Of a stretch of DNA of 64,000 nucleotides, positions 37,961-48,594 are shown piece by piece; the stretch's first letter is position 1; each line of letters begins with the position of its first letter. The notes beneath the pieces are model-generated. The model had not been told where the DNA came from. It searched no databases and saw nothing but the letters and a program-made list of their open reading frames with translations. Made by a program: the position numbers and the translations under genes. Origin of the DNA: Flaccisagitta enflata (lineage: Eukaryota > Chaetognatha > Sagittoidea > Aphragmophora); the NCBI GenBank assembly GCA_965153355.1, contig OZ231126.1, positions 72,478,001 to 72,542,000 of the forward strand, given 5' to 3'.

Positions 37961-38495
37961 AATAGTCGCAAAAGCGTTAGATGGTCAGCGGTACCCATTG
38001 CCCCTATGTGAGTGTAAGTGGGTGTGAGGTGGTTAGAGGGGCAGCGGCCCCAAAGGGGCCGATGACCTATGCTCAGTAATTTTTGAGGATCTAGGCTTGA
38101 AAGTGAGCATCAACAATGGGATTTGAGCCTCGAGGTTGGGATTTGAGCCTTGAGGTTGGGATGTGAGCCTCAAGGCTGAGATTTGGGCCTCGAGGCTGGG
38201 ATTTGGGCCTCGAGGCTGGGATTTGAGCCTCAAAGCTGGGATTTGAGCCTCAAAGCTGGGATTTGAGCCTCAAAGCTGGGATTTGAGCCTTCAAGCTGGG
38301 ATTTGAGCCTTGAAGCTGGGATTTGGGCCTTGAGGCTAGAATTTGGGCCTTCAGGCTGGAAAATGAGCCCTGCAACTTGAATTTGGGCTTCGGAGCCAAA
38401 GGGGGGGATGGAGGAGAAGAAGGAGAAGGAGGAGGAGGAGAAAATCTCCAATATGTGTGAGAGCATAGGTCATCGGCCCCTTCGGGGCCGCTGCC
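37961..38495 (+). mobile_element. Type B element, copy B7, complete
   Basis: Leader ATAGTCGCAAAAGCGTTAGA; box TGGTCAGCGGTACCCATTGC; stem GCCCCTA...AGGGGC; block GGGCAGCGGCCCCAAAGGGG with GATGACCTATGCTCAGTA; about fourteen 20-bp units (CTGGGATTTGAGCCTCGAGG, 38100-38395); a G-run, a purine tract; and the end GAGCATAGGTCATCGGCCCC with TTCGGGGCCGCTGCC, missing the final CAAAAA. Confidence 0.88.
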
Positions 38496-39735
38496 AACGG
38501 ATTGCGTAGAAACTTCGGAAACCCGTTTTTTGTCACATTTTGCTATTCCCCAATAGCATCAAAGACACTATAGTTACGATTTTTGCAAAAAAAGAATTCG
38601 TTTCTAGTCGTTACGGTCTATTTTAAGCTATATAAAGCTATAGAAAGCTATCAAAAGCTATCAAAAGCTATTTACAATTATTTGAAGCAATTTAAAGTTA
38701 TTCAAAGCTATTTAAAGCTAGTTAATAAACATCTTAAGTTTTTTTTTCAAATGATCACAAAAAATCCATAATGAGTAAAAAAGATGGACAAAAAAGTGAC
38801 AGCAATGACAACAATAATAACGCCTCAAATAACGCCATATAGACGCCAAAATGGCGTTACGTTGCCATGGAGAATACCGGAAATGGCGTTACTACAGAAG
38901 TCGTTATGCAATGGGTTGGCCGTTGCCCAAAAAGGGAGAGAGCGCCATCGTACATCAATGTGCGTCTTTGGAGTTTGGTGAAAGGCCGTTCTGAGCTCTC
39001 ACGGCTCCAAATCTCTGCAGAAAAAGACGGCACAATGGCAGAGTGGCAAACAGGTACGCTGATAGTCTGGCGTAGCATTAAGAAATACCATAGTACATCA
39101 ATGAGCGTCACCAATTCCAGTGGCAAGAACCAAATACTGCATGTCAGATTTAAAAGAAGGGACGCTTTTTGCTCGTGAACTCTATTCTGTTCTGTCCTTG
39201 GCATATAACTGAATCTTGCAATAGTACATCAACGTTTGTCTAACACATAGGGCCGCGTCTTTTGTTAAGGGCCACTCATTACTCTAACGGTAAAACTTGC
39301 CCTAAAAGAGAGCATATCGGCATGATGTAATTAAAATATTCGAGTTAACAAGGGATTTGATTCAAATATAATCATGTGCAGTCAAAACATGATAAGGGTG
39401 GGTGAGGACAAACATTTGAAGAGGAAAAATAATCACAAAGGCCTGGAGGAGTGAACGATAGAAGGACAAGATATTTCGATAATGAGGGGAATATTATTGT
39501 GTGAGAGTAAAAACTTGATAAGGTAGGACTTGTAAATCAATTATGAATTTATAAAGTAAAAAAACTAGGGGAGAAACGAGAAGTGATGGGAGCATGAACA
39601 ATGAACAATAGCATTAGAACTGACCAATTATTTTATCATCCACATTGATTTTGTTAATAACTAAGTCGGGTTCTAGAAGAAAGAGGGAAAAGAAAGGAAG
39701 ACAGAGAGAAAGAAAGAAAAAAGAACAAGAAATGA
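38496..39735. other. Unique DNA
   Basis: At 38625-38725 a loose AAAGCTATTTAAAGCTAT repeat of about 12 bp. Around 38820-38920 the words AATGGCGTTAC and AACGCC recur, and GTTGCCCAAAAAGGGAG resembles a type B-D end. Overlapping frames on both strands at 38857-39204 have no domain. No gene called. Confidence 0.5.
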
Positions 39736-39737
39736 AT

Positions 39738-39815
39738 TCACCATCATCATCATAATCATCGTCATCGTCACCATCACAATCACCATCATCGTCGTCATCA
39801 CCATCATCAATTCAT
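39738..39815. repeat. (ATC)n trinucleotide repeat
   Basis: CATCAT/CATCGT/CACCAT units immediately downstream (in the gene's direction) of the 984-residue coding region. Confidence 0.93.
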
Positions 39816-39872
39816 CATCTTGATGTTGTGTTTGTCACTCCTGACAAGACTGTCAATGACAATTTCATCGCA

Positions 39873-42827
39873 TTAATCACTTTCTTTGCTGTGGCCGCCC
39901 TCATCGCCTTCCTTCAAATACGACATGAAGAATTTCAAGATTCCTTTTCTGTGCCTCTCAAGATCATACATTATGTCGTTTTTTCTCCGCCGCAAATCAT
40001 CGTCGTCGTCGAATGACTTAATCACAATGACAGGAGGAAAATAAGCATACCAGAATCCACTGCAAATAACTCCTGTTTTATAAGGCATGAGTTCGATGAT
40101 CAACGAAAACTTTTTCGACACTTCTTCCATTCCCATGTCTAAAACAAAAACACTCAAATGCCGCTTCTCCACTTCCACCGCCTCTCGAATTTCTTCCACA
40201 AAAGACTCCTCAAGGACATCAAATTCATCATAAATCCAAACTTTTTTTCCAACAGACGCGACGTTAGCTATCGAAGTTCTCACTCTTGATTCGATGTCAT
40301 GCGTGAGGCAATAATCATACCGAATCGATGGCATCCCGTGTATGGTAAATGGCTCGAGGGAAGTGTTGATGATGAAGTGCAGCAACGTCGTGGCGCGCGT
40401 CATTCCCTCGATGAGCTCCTGGTGCAGGAAGTCACACGAGGCTAAATCGAGGATCACGATGACGCATTGATACTGATGACCAAGAATTTCATAACGTGTT
40501 CCAAAAGATACACCAACTAAATCTTTGCATTTATCTCTCAGCTTTGCTCGAAATGAAGCATGCGCGAGGGGAACGGCCATTACTTCTCGCTGAGTTTCTG
40601 CCAATTGCTTGATACGCATTATGCAGTCTTGCAAAAATGTCAACCGATCATCTGAATTATCATGAAAAGAAGTGATAGTTGGTTGAACTGATCTCCATCG
40701 TAGTTTTGAAACAACTGGCTCACCAGTAAGCCAAGTATCGTTTTCAAAATGCTGTTGCAATTTCTGAGTCATGTTCGAAATCTCAACGGAAGAACGAAGA
40801 TTTCCGCCCAATGACTTCATTGAGACGGTGGACATCCAACCGATGCTATAACCATTTTTACGCATTATCCTTGCAAGGCTGGTTTCTGCATCACTCGTAA
40901 ACAACACAACCGACGGATTCGAATTCTGGAGTTTAAAGAAAAGCTCCTTTTGGAAAGGTAATAAATCGTCAAAAAGACGGAACTCGTCCCACAGAAGCAA
41001 ACTGACGTCATCAAAGGACTCTGGCTGACGGCCAACTGAAACCCGTTTCTCCCATCCATTTGTAGTGATTTGAGAGGAGATCAGGGATTCTAATCTTTCA
41101 AAGAGTGTTTCTATGCGAATGAAAACATTTCCCTTGTTTCCACTCTTCAAAAACTCCTTCACTAATTGCATGAGAAGCAACGTCTTGCCACTTCCAAAAC
41201 ATCCTTGAATCATCCACTGAATCTTGGTCCTTTCTTCCTTCCCAAATATTTCTCTGGCCTCATGGATGATCTGTTTTTGCTGTGGCGTCCAAACGCAAAA
41301 CTCCGCCGGCCCAAACTCTTGTTTGACGATGCGCTTGTGAATGAGACAATCCGCGTTTTCCATGTTTTGCATTAGAAAAAGTTTGGCGGTGAACTTTTGA
41401 AGAGGTTTTTCTTGATGATGATAAGCAAAACCGCGGGCATTTGAAAGGAAACTCTGAGATGATGAGTCAGCCAAAGCCTTCATGCAATTTCCGAGGAATT
41501 CCTTCAATTCCGAATCCGAAGTGTCACAGGGCAAAGAAATATTGATCTTGCTTCCAAATTTCCCTCGCTTTACGTCCACTCTTTCATTACCATCATCCCT
41601 ATAATCAAGCGTGATTGTAACAGCATGAATACTATTCTCTCCAACATTTGAGAAATTACCGATCTTAGAAACAAGTTCCATCTTGCGTTCAACGTCTAGA
41701 ACATGATCACGATTACCGTCATCAGGAAAATGAAAAATCGCCACGCCCAATCCCTCAAATACAGCAACGATATCCAGCATTTCATTCCAGAAATGGGTCA
41801 ACTGGTCAATGACGGCCGAGGCAGAAGTTTGCTTATTAAGGTCAGTTTCATTTAGCCTGGCCTTGAGGCCTTCCTTATCTAGCTTAGACAAAACCGCTTT
41901 GCGACCAAGGAGGAATTTAAAATTCCCTTCGTCCAATAAGCAATCGACTATTCTCTGTTTCATCAAGAAAAGACGATGCTCTGGCTGTTCAGGTTGTGGC
42001 AATCCTTCAACGTCAAAGGCAAAAGGGTCTGAGACTGAGGGAAATTGTTGCACTCTCCCCTCTCCCCACTTAGGGTAAAGTCTTTCAACGAACGTAACAG
42101 CCTCGTCATCACTCAGGGTAACGGAATCCTCGGACCCAGGAACGCGAAACTTAAGTTGCAGAGAATTTTTGGTTATACACTCGAGCAACTTTGAAACTGT
42201 GTGTTGACAGTTGTCCCTAAGCAAGTTGTAGTGCGCGTCAAACATTTCATCAAACTGCAACAGCATTCCCATAGAAACGACACCTGCCAACATGGCATCG
42301 ATAAGTAACATCTCGGACGAATTGATTTTTTGCACATTATTACCCCGGGTAGCATCTTCTGCATTTCCACTCACCGTGCTGAGACTGTTTGCAATTTGAA
42401 AGAGAATTCCCCCTCTGAGTTTTTCAAGGGAAACGTAAACCAGATAATCATCATTGACCAGTTCGAAAACAATGAAGCCATGCTCAATTCGGAAATGTTG
42501 GTTCCAGAATTGGTAGTAAATTGCAAAAAGAGCCGCAAGCAAGACATTCAGAAAAACAAAATAAGGAGAAACAAAGACTAGGGTAAGAAGAGGCAAAAAG
42601 ATAATCGTATGAAATGCAAATGGAGAGAGGGAGGACAGTAGCATGAAAGAAGGCCCCAATGGACCTAAAGTTTTCAAGGGTGATCTGAAAGCATACCATT
42701 TTACAATTGTCATGTTTTTTGTCAATTCAATCGTTTCGCTTTTCCATTGGTCGTAATCCATCGATTCTGTGGCCCTTGTTTTCCTGTAGTCGTGGATGAA
42801 GTATCGCTGTTGTCCCTGCTGCTGCAT
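39873..42827 (-). CDS. Membrane-anchored LRAT-like hydrolase fused to an SF1 helicase-like ATPase
   Basis: 984 residues in one exon. Seen: hydrophobic segments at about 60-85 and 87-106; EHGFIVFEL (H116) and YNLLRDNCQHT (C207), about 90 residues apart as in LRAT / HRASLS-type NlpC-P60 thiol enzymes, whose Cys sits in an NCEHF motif; a linker to about 500; TPQQ (514-517) as a possible Q motif; Walker A GCFGSGKT (542-549); Walker B LLLWDEF (610-616); LFTSD (642-646) at the motif III position; NLRSS (676-680), like the N-x-RS motif of UvrD helicases; and YEILGHQYQCVIVI with EGMTRATTLLHFI (807-819) at motifs V/VI. Residues 860-984 are unassigned. Order and motifs fit a DUF2075/Schlafen-type SF1 NTPase. 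Inferred: a membrane-tethered ATPase with a possible acyltransferase or peptidase head; substrate unknown. Start: an in-frame TAG lies eight codons upstream of the ATG. A splice acceptor (CTTCAAG) right before it cannot be excluded, so an upstream exon is possible. It ends 149 bp from inverted-repeat structure L. Confidence 0.85.
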   Translation of the reverse strand: MQQQGQQRYFIHDYRKTRATESMDYDQWKSETIELTKNMTIVKWYAFRSPLKTLGPLGPSFMLLSSLSPFAFHTIIFLPLLTLVFVSPYFVFLNVLLAALFAIYYQFWNQHFRIEHGFIVFELVNDDYLVYVSLEKLRGGILFQIANSLSTVSGNAEDATRGNNVQKINSSEMLLIDAMLAGVVSMGMLLQFDEMFDAHYNLLRDNCQHTVSKLLECITKNSLQLKFRVPGSEDSVTLSDDEAVTFVERLYPKWGEGRVQQFPSVSDPFAFDVEGLPQPEQPEHRLFLMKQRIVDCLLDEGNFKFLLGRKAVLSKLDKEGLKARLNETDLNKQTSASAVIDQLTHFWNEMLDIVAVFEGLGVAIFHFPDDGNRDHVLDVERKMELVSKIGNFSNVGENSIHAVTITLDYRDDGNERVDVKRGKFGSKINISLPCDTSDSELKEFLGNCMKALADSSSQSFLSNARGFAYHHQEKPLQKFTAKLFLMQNMENADCLIHKRIVKQEFGPAEFCVWTPQQKQIIHEAREIFGKEERTKIQWMIQGCFGSGKTLLLMQLVKEFLKSGNKGNVFIRIETLFERLESLISSQITTNGWEKRVSVGRQPESFDDVSLLLWDEFRLFDDLLPFQKELFFKLQNSNPSVVLFTSDAETSLARIMRKNGYSIGWMSTVSMKSLGGNLRSSVEISNMTQKLQQHFENDTWLTGEPVVSKLRWRSVQPTITSFHDNSDDRLTFLQDCIMRIKQLAETQREVMAVPLAHASFRAKLRDKCKDLVGVSFGTRYEILGHQYQCVIVILDLASCDFLHQELIEGMTRATTLLHFIINTSLEPFTIHGMPSIRYDYCLTHDIESRVRTSIANVASVGKKVWIYDEFDVLEESFVEEIREAVEVEKRHLSVFVLDMGMEEVSKKFSLIIELMPYKTGVICSGFWYAYFPPVIVIKSFDDDDDLRRRKNDIMYDLERHRKGILKFFMSYLKEGDEGGHSKESD

Positions 42828-43229
42828 CTTGAAGTGGTAAGTGACAACCTAACAATATCAGTTTACAAGTTAAAACGTGGCAGTCCATTATCCCACTTGT
42901 AAACTCATATACTTTTTTGCCTACAATTGATTAATTTTTGCCTCAAATCAATGTTTTTTTAGTATCAATCATATAGTCGGGAAAAAAGTCGAAGTCAGTC
43001 TTCGACTTTTTGACATATTTCAGAGAAACATGGTTTTTATTTTCTTATGCAAAAGTTAAGAATTTCTATCAACCAATTGAGGCCTTCCATAGGTAAGTTA
43101 ATTTGATAATTCTCTTTCATTTGACACTAAGCAGAATGCTTTACAACACATATTTTTTGCGTTATGATTTTTTAAAAATCTATTTACGAAAAATTCAAAT
43201 TGAATTTTTTCCAATTTCTTATAATTATA

Positions 43230-43500
43230 TGTAAGATCAATAGAGAAATTCATCTATGCTTGTTTGAACATGCAAATACAAGAAAACATGTTTATGAGCA
43301 TAGCTACTCACCTGTGAGAATGCTTTTGAGTATTCTAGCACATTTAGCTCAGTACTATTTTCTCTGATTCTAAACACAATAAAAACAAAATAAGATAAAT
43401 TTTTGAGCATGCAAATACAAAAAACAATGTCAGTGAGCATAGCTGGTCATCTGTCCAAGTGATTTTGAATATTTTAGCTCATCTAGCTCATTTGGCTCAA
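43230..43500. repeat. About 140-bp subrepeat in left arm of L, two copies
   Basis: Each unit contains GAGCATGCAAATACAAGAAA-like sequence, GTGAGCATAGCT, TTTTGAGTATTCTAGC and AGCTCAGT, followed by a CTCTGATT word. Confidence 0.85.
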
Positions 43501-44321
43501 TCACGTTTTTCTCTGATTTTCAATACAATCAATACACGCATCCCAGGAACAAACCCTAGGTGGAAAAAAAAGGCCAAGTATTGTGAACCCTCTAGGCATG
43601 TTGTTCAATGTATTAGGTACAACTAAAGCCAAAAATAAAAAAAATCGGCTTGAAAATATTGAATTTATAGCTTGATAATAGCTAAAATAATGTATTTTTA
43701 TGCATTTTTTATGCTAAATAATGTAGTTGCACTTTCAAAAATTTTAGAAAACTACTGTGCAGTGTAGCTTTCATTGCTGAATAAATATTTTTACCCTATA
43801 AGACTAGTTTTGAGGGATATCAACACAATTAGCACAAAAAAAAGCTAAAAAACAGCAAAAAAAAGTTTTTTTTAGCAAGAAATTACAAATATTATTGCTA
43901 AAAAATTTGAAAAAACCATAAAAAAGTATGATAACAGTAAAAGTACTTATGTTTGAATATCTGACAACTAGATTAAAGAGAGAGTATAAATTGGGGCTTT
44001 GAAATAATAAAAAATTACTAAAAAGGCCTGTATTTATTGTTTTTTAGTTGTCTTTTGGCTTCAATTTGTAAAAGATGCCTTTGAACTACAGACGAAAGTG
44101 AAATACAAGAAGTTAACTCCCCAAAAACTGTAGCACCCCCTCCTACAGCCTCAACCGCAGATTGAAGAAAAACACATAAGATGGGGAATGGAAGCTTATA
44201 TTAATACAATTAGCCTCATCAGAGCGATTTTGGAGTTTCATTCATAGTAAAAAGTTATAGCTAAAAAACTAGTAAAAAAATACATTTTTAGCATGATTCA
44301 AAAAATGTTAATTTTAACTAG

Positions 44322-46090
44322 TTTTTAGTCGCGTGCACGTGACTCTATAACCCGCTCTGTCGGTCCGTCGGTCCGTTGGTCCGTTGGTCGGTCCGTCCGT
44401 CCGTCCGTAACACTTAGCTTTTTTTCGTCGTTTTACGTCATTTTAGGGTATGTTTTGTCATTTTAAGTCATTTTATGTCATTTTAAGTCATTTTCAGTCA
44501 TTTTCAGTTAATTTTAGTCACTTAAGTCATTTTGTCATTTTTGTCATTTTATGTTATTATGAGTCAATTTTAGTCATTCTTAGTCATTCTAAGTTATTCT
44601 AAGTCATTCAAAGTCATTATAAGTCATTACAAGTCATTCTAAGTCATTCTCAGTCACTCTAAGTTATTTTTGGCTTTTGTAGTTTCTAGTAACACTTTGC
44701 TTTTTTGCGTTGTTTTTGATCAATTTGGGTCTTTTGGACTTATTTTGAGTCATTATTTTGTTGTTTTTGGTCATTTTTGGTTGCTTTTGGTCATTTCTGG
44801 TTGCTTTTCATCATTTTTGGTCATTTTTGATCATTTACGTCACTTTGTTAATTTAAGTCATTTGTGTGTTTTTTGGGCATTTTAAGTCATTCTGGTAGAT
44901 TTCAGGTCATATTTGGTCATCTAACATGGTTTTTTGGTATGTTTTAGTCTTTTATGTTTTTTGGTTTTTTGGTTTTTGGTTTTTGGTTTTTTGGTTTTTT
45001 GGTTTTCTGGTTTTGGGTTTTAGGGTTTTTTGTTTTTTTGTTTTTTTTTATATTTTTTTTGGTCATCTAGGTTTTTTGGTATGTTTTGGTCATTTTTGTT
45101 TTTTGGTATGTTTTGGTCAAATGTGGCATTTCAAGTCTGCTGGTTTAAGTCTGCTGGTTTAAGTCTGCTGGTTTAGGTCTGCTGGTTTAGGTCTGCTGGT
45201 TTAAGTCTGCTGGTTTAAGTCTGCTGGTTTAAGTCCACTGGTTTTGTCTGCTGGTTTAAGTTGGCTGGTTTAGGTCAGCTGGTTTGAGATGGCTGATTTA
45301 GGTCTGTTGGTTTAGGTCTGCAGGTTAAGTCTGCTGGTTTAAGTCTGCTGGTTAAAATCTGCTGATTTAAGTCTGCTGGTTTAAGTCTGCTGGTTCAGGT
45401 CTGCTGGTTTAAGTCTGCTGGTTTAAGTCTGCTGGTTTAAGTCTGCTGGTTTAAGTCTGCTGGTTTAAGTCTGCTGGTTTAAGTCTGCTGGTTTAAGTCT
45501 GCTGGTTTAAGTCTGCTGGTTTAAGTCTGCTGGTTTAAGTCTGCTGGTTTAAGTCTGGTTTAGGTCTGGTTTAAGTCTGGTTTAATTCTGGTTTAAGTCT
45601 GGTTTAATTCTGGTTTAAGTCTGGTTTAAGTCTGGTTTAAGTCTGGTTTAAGTCTGGTTTATGTATGGTTTAGTCTGGTTTAAGTATGGTTTGAGTCTGG
45701 TTTGAGTCTGGTTTGAGTCTGGTTTGAGTCTGGCTTGAGTCTGGTTTAAGTCTGGTTTAAGTCTGGTTTAAGTCTGGTTTAAGTATGGTTTAAGTATGGT
45801 TTAAGTATGGTTTAAGTATGGTTTAAGTCTGGTCTAAGTCTGGTTCATGTCTGGGTTAGGTCTGGTTGATGTCTGGTTTAGGTCTGGTTCAGGTCTGGTT
45901 TAGGTCTGGTTTTGGTCTGGTTTCGGTCTGGTTTAAGTCTGGTTCGAGTCTGGTTTGAGTCTGGTTTGAGTCTGGTTTGGGTCTGGTTTGGGTCTGGTTT
46001 AAGTCTGATTTTTGATAAAAAGATACAATAAGGAGTTAGGTCAGTTCAGTTATTTTTGTCCTGCACGCGACTTATAGGTGTTGGCCTTGT
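44322..46090 (-). mobile_element. Type A element A15 with greatly expanded interior
   Basis: Ends are those of the GTTGGCC subtype: TTTTTAGTCGCGTGCACGTG with CTCTATAACCCGCTCTGTCG on the left, and CCTGCACGCGACTTATAGGT with GTTGGCCTTGTT on the right. The interior is 1.5 kb of simple arrays: GTCATTTTAA units (44440-44670), GGTTTTTT (44940-45060), and the two arrays below. It occupies the loop of L. Ordinary copies are 200-230 bp. Confidence 0.87.
45135..46015. repeat. 14-bp then 11-bp minisatellite inside A15
   Basis: GTCTGCTGGTTTAA, about thirty copies to 45552, changes abruptly to GTCTGGTTTAA, about forty copies to 46010, as if CTG had been lost from one unit and the shorter unit then amplified. 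Confidence 0.93.
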
Positions 46091-46692
46091 TAAGCTGTAA
46101 CTCTTTACTGGGAATGAAATTCCAAAATCGCTCTGATGAGGCTAATTGTATTGATATAAGCTTCTATTCCCCCTCTTATATGTTTTTCTTCAATCTGCAG
46201 TTGAGGCTGTAGGGGGGGGTGCTACAGTTTTTGGGGGGTTAACTTCTTGTATTTCACTTTCGTCTGTAGATGGAAGGAGTAAAAATAATATTACAGCAGC
46301 TATTGCTACTCTGTTCAATTATTCTTATAAAGTTTTTGTATGGAAAACTATAATTCTGACCTTAAAAATACTCGAAAATAATTCATTTTTGCTATTATTA
46401 AGCTACAAATGCTTAATTTCCAAGCCGATTTTTTTTTGTTTTTGGCTCTAATTGTACCTAGTACAATGTACAACATGCCTAGAGGGTTCACAACGCTTGG
46501 CCTTTTTTTTCCACCAAGGGTTTGTTCCTGGGATGCCTGAATACATATATTTGCTCTAGATTAATTCTAACAAATGAAAAAATTGCAGTAACTGAAGAAA
46601 AAAGCAAAGTGGAAAATAGCCAATGCTTACAATTTTTTTCCTCACGGCGATAGGCGCCATTACTGGTAGACGAATGTTGCATATTTACTTAA

Positions 46693-46980
46693 GTGTTGAT
46701 AGGAAATTGGAGAGCCAATCAATTAGAGGGGATTATAGGAATATTAGAAAAGAATAAATGTACCTTCGCTCTTCTTGATCGCTTTTTACAGACGTTTGGC
46801 GGGTTGAGTTATAGTGATTTTGGCCTTGCGTCACCTACAACGTCGATGGAGTTCCAAGGGGACAGTCGAGTCCTGGTTAATGATCATGAATCATTTTTCG
46901 TTAATATCAGTGCGGTCGCCGGCGACGAGCTCGCACGATCCAACTATTTGGGTACGTGCCAAGCAATCAAAGAACTGTGA
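46693..46980 (+). CDS. Open frame of unknown function inside element M
   Basis: 95 residues of balanced, non-repetitive composition (starts MLIGNWRANQLEGIIG; contains NHD-like VLVNDHESFFVN and ELARSNYLGTC). I do not recognise a domain. It begins just inside the left inverted repeat of M, so it could be a captured host fragment or chance. A second frame overlaps its 3' half. Confidence 0.2.
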   Translation: MLIGNWRANQLEGIIGILEKNKCTFALLDRFLQTFGGLSYSDFGLASPTTSMEFQGDSRVLVNDHESFFVNISAVAGDELARSNYLGTCQAIKEL

Positions 46981-47399
46981 TACATATCCGTTTTGGCATG
47001 TCTGGTTAACATGAAATCAAAGAAACAAAATATAGGAGACGCTTACGGGCGCGGGTAACAGGTCTAGGTCCGTGCCAAGAGGAACTTATTTCTTCTTCAA
47101 TCTATTTCGTATTTTTGATTGGCTGTTATTTAGCGGAAACATTTTCGGAAAAAAACGTAATGCGTTAAGGATTTGTTCTCTTTTTATCAAGGTTTGAGTC
47201 ATTTAACATTTCGGTTGTGTAACCTCGAAGAAATGTGTCCAAAGAAACATGAATAGACTAAGAGCAATCGTAAGACGAATGAATAAAATTGCTTAATTTT
47301 CTTTGGCCTATCTGTTCTGCATGTGGTAATGATTTGATCTTTAAAAAAAGAAGAGAGAATTTGCTTCTAACTGGTTTTTACTAAACGGCTTCATATTTT

Positions 47400-47460
47400 C
47401 CTGGCTGAGTTGGAGACAGCCCGTTGCGCGTTCTCAAGACCGCGTGTTCAAACTTACCAA
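47400..47460 (+). other. Possible tRNA-like pol III promoter boxes
   Basis: TGGCTGAGTTGG at 47402 fits the A-box consensus, and GTGTTCAAACTT about 45 bp later weakly resembles a B box. No cloverleaf could be drawn with confidence, so this is at best a tRNA-derived (SINE-like) remnant. Confidence 0.2.
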
Positions 47461-47573
47461 ACCGGTTCTAGGCCCAGCTTCGAATTTCAATATCATGTAA
47501 GAATCAAACGAAATCGAGAAGTAATGGAAAGAGCCAGGCTGGTCATGTTAATTTTGAATTTCTCAAAATAGCA

Positions 47574-47728
<155 letters not shown>

Positions 47729-47943
47729 ACAGGGAATTATTGCACAAGTAATTTCAATACTCATGGTAGATGTCCATCTTGCTCCAGGACGCAAATGCCG
47801 CAGAACTTCCCGTTCAGAAGGGCGATTCTTTGTCTTTAGGGCATCTATTTTCTTGAAAGGAAATTTCTGAGTATCTTTTCAGATCCAAGTCGTTTGATTT
47901 TGATGCATAGTACCGTAAGTATGTCAGCAGGCAGGGAGTTCTT

Positions 47944-48470
47944 TTACTTTTCAAAATCCAAAGACGCTACACCCAATCCGCTGATGACAATAGGGATAAC
48001 CACACATTCGCAGTCCCATGTTCGCCCAAGTTTCAACCGTAATCCGCTATACTTGGTGATTTTTTCCTGCTCTTTTTGTTTAACATTGATATCATTAGGG
48101 CAGGATATATCAATAATGAAGCCTTTCTTGTTCTGCTTGTCACGGACAACAATATCAGGACGGTTAAATACAAATGGCCTGTCAGTTGAGATGGGGGTGT
48201 CCCATAGTATTTCAACATTGTTCAAGGCAATAACTTCAGGTGGTTTATGGGTGGGCCACTTGGAGCATGTGTGAATATGGAAATTGTGGCATATGGCATG
48301 GTGTATGTACTGTGCAACACCGTTATGGCGCTCAAGGTATTCCTTTTTTGCTAGGATATCACACCCTGATAGAATATGGGACATAGGTTCAGGTTTAGTG
48401 TGGCACACTCTGCACTTATCATCAACTTGTTTCTTTAAGATATGGCGTTCATGCCACCATACCAGTAATG
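47944..48470 (-). pseudogene. C-terminal fragment of an RLE-type non-LTR retrotransposon ORF
   Basis: From about 48470 the frame reads WWHERHILKKQ, then a Cys-His knuckle CRVCHTKPEPMSHILSGC (C-x2-C...H-x4-C), AKKEYLERHN, and RPDIVVRDKQNKKGFIIDIS, the restriction-like endonuclease core (PD...D/E-x-K type) found after the reverse transcriptase in R2/R4/NeSL/CRE-type elements. About 175 residues without a stop. The reverse transcriptase part is absent; the fragment starts inside the right inverted repeat of M and stops after DFEK. A GTG at 48406 is not a meaningful start. Dead as an independent element. Confidence 0.85.
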
Positions 48471-48594
48471 GCGGCTGTCGCCGTGAGGAAAAAAGTCGTA
48501 AGCATTAGTCTCTTTTCACCAAACTTTTATCTTTAGTCACTGCAAATCTTTTTTTTGATTAGATCAAATCAAGAGCAATTGTAAATATTTTTTG

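Noticed and set aside
38857-39204. Overlapping frames of 103 and 115 codons on opposite strands
   Set aside because: No domain, no splice context, and mirrored openness suggests chance in unique DNA.
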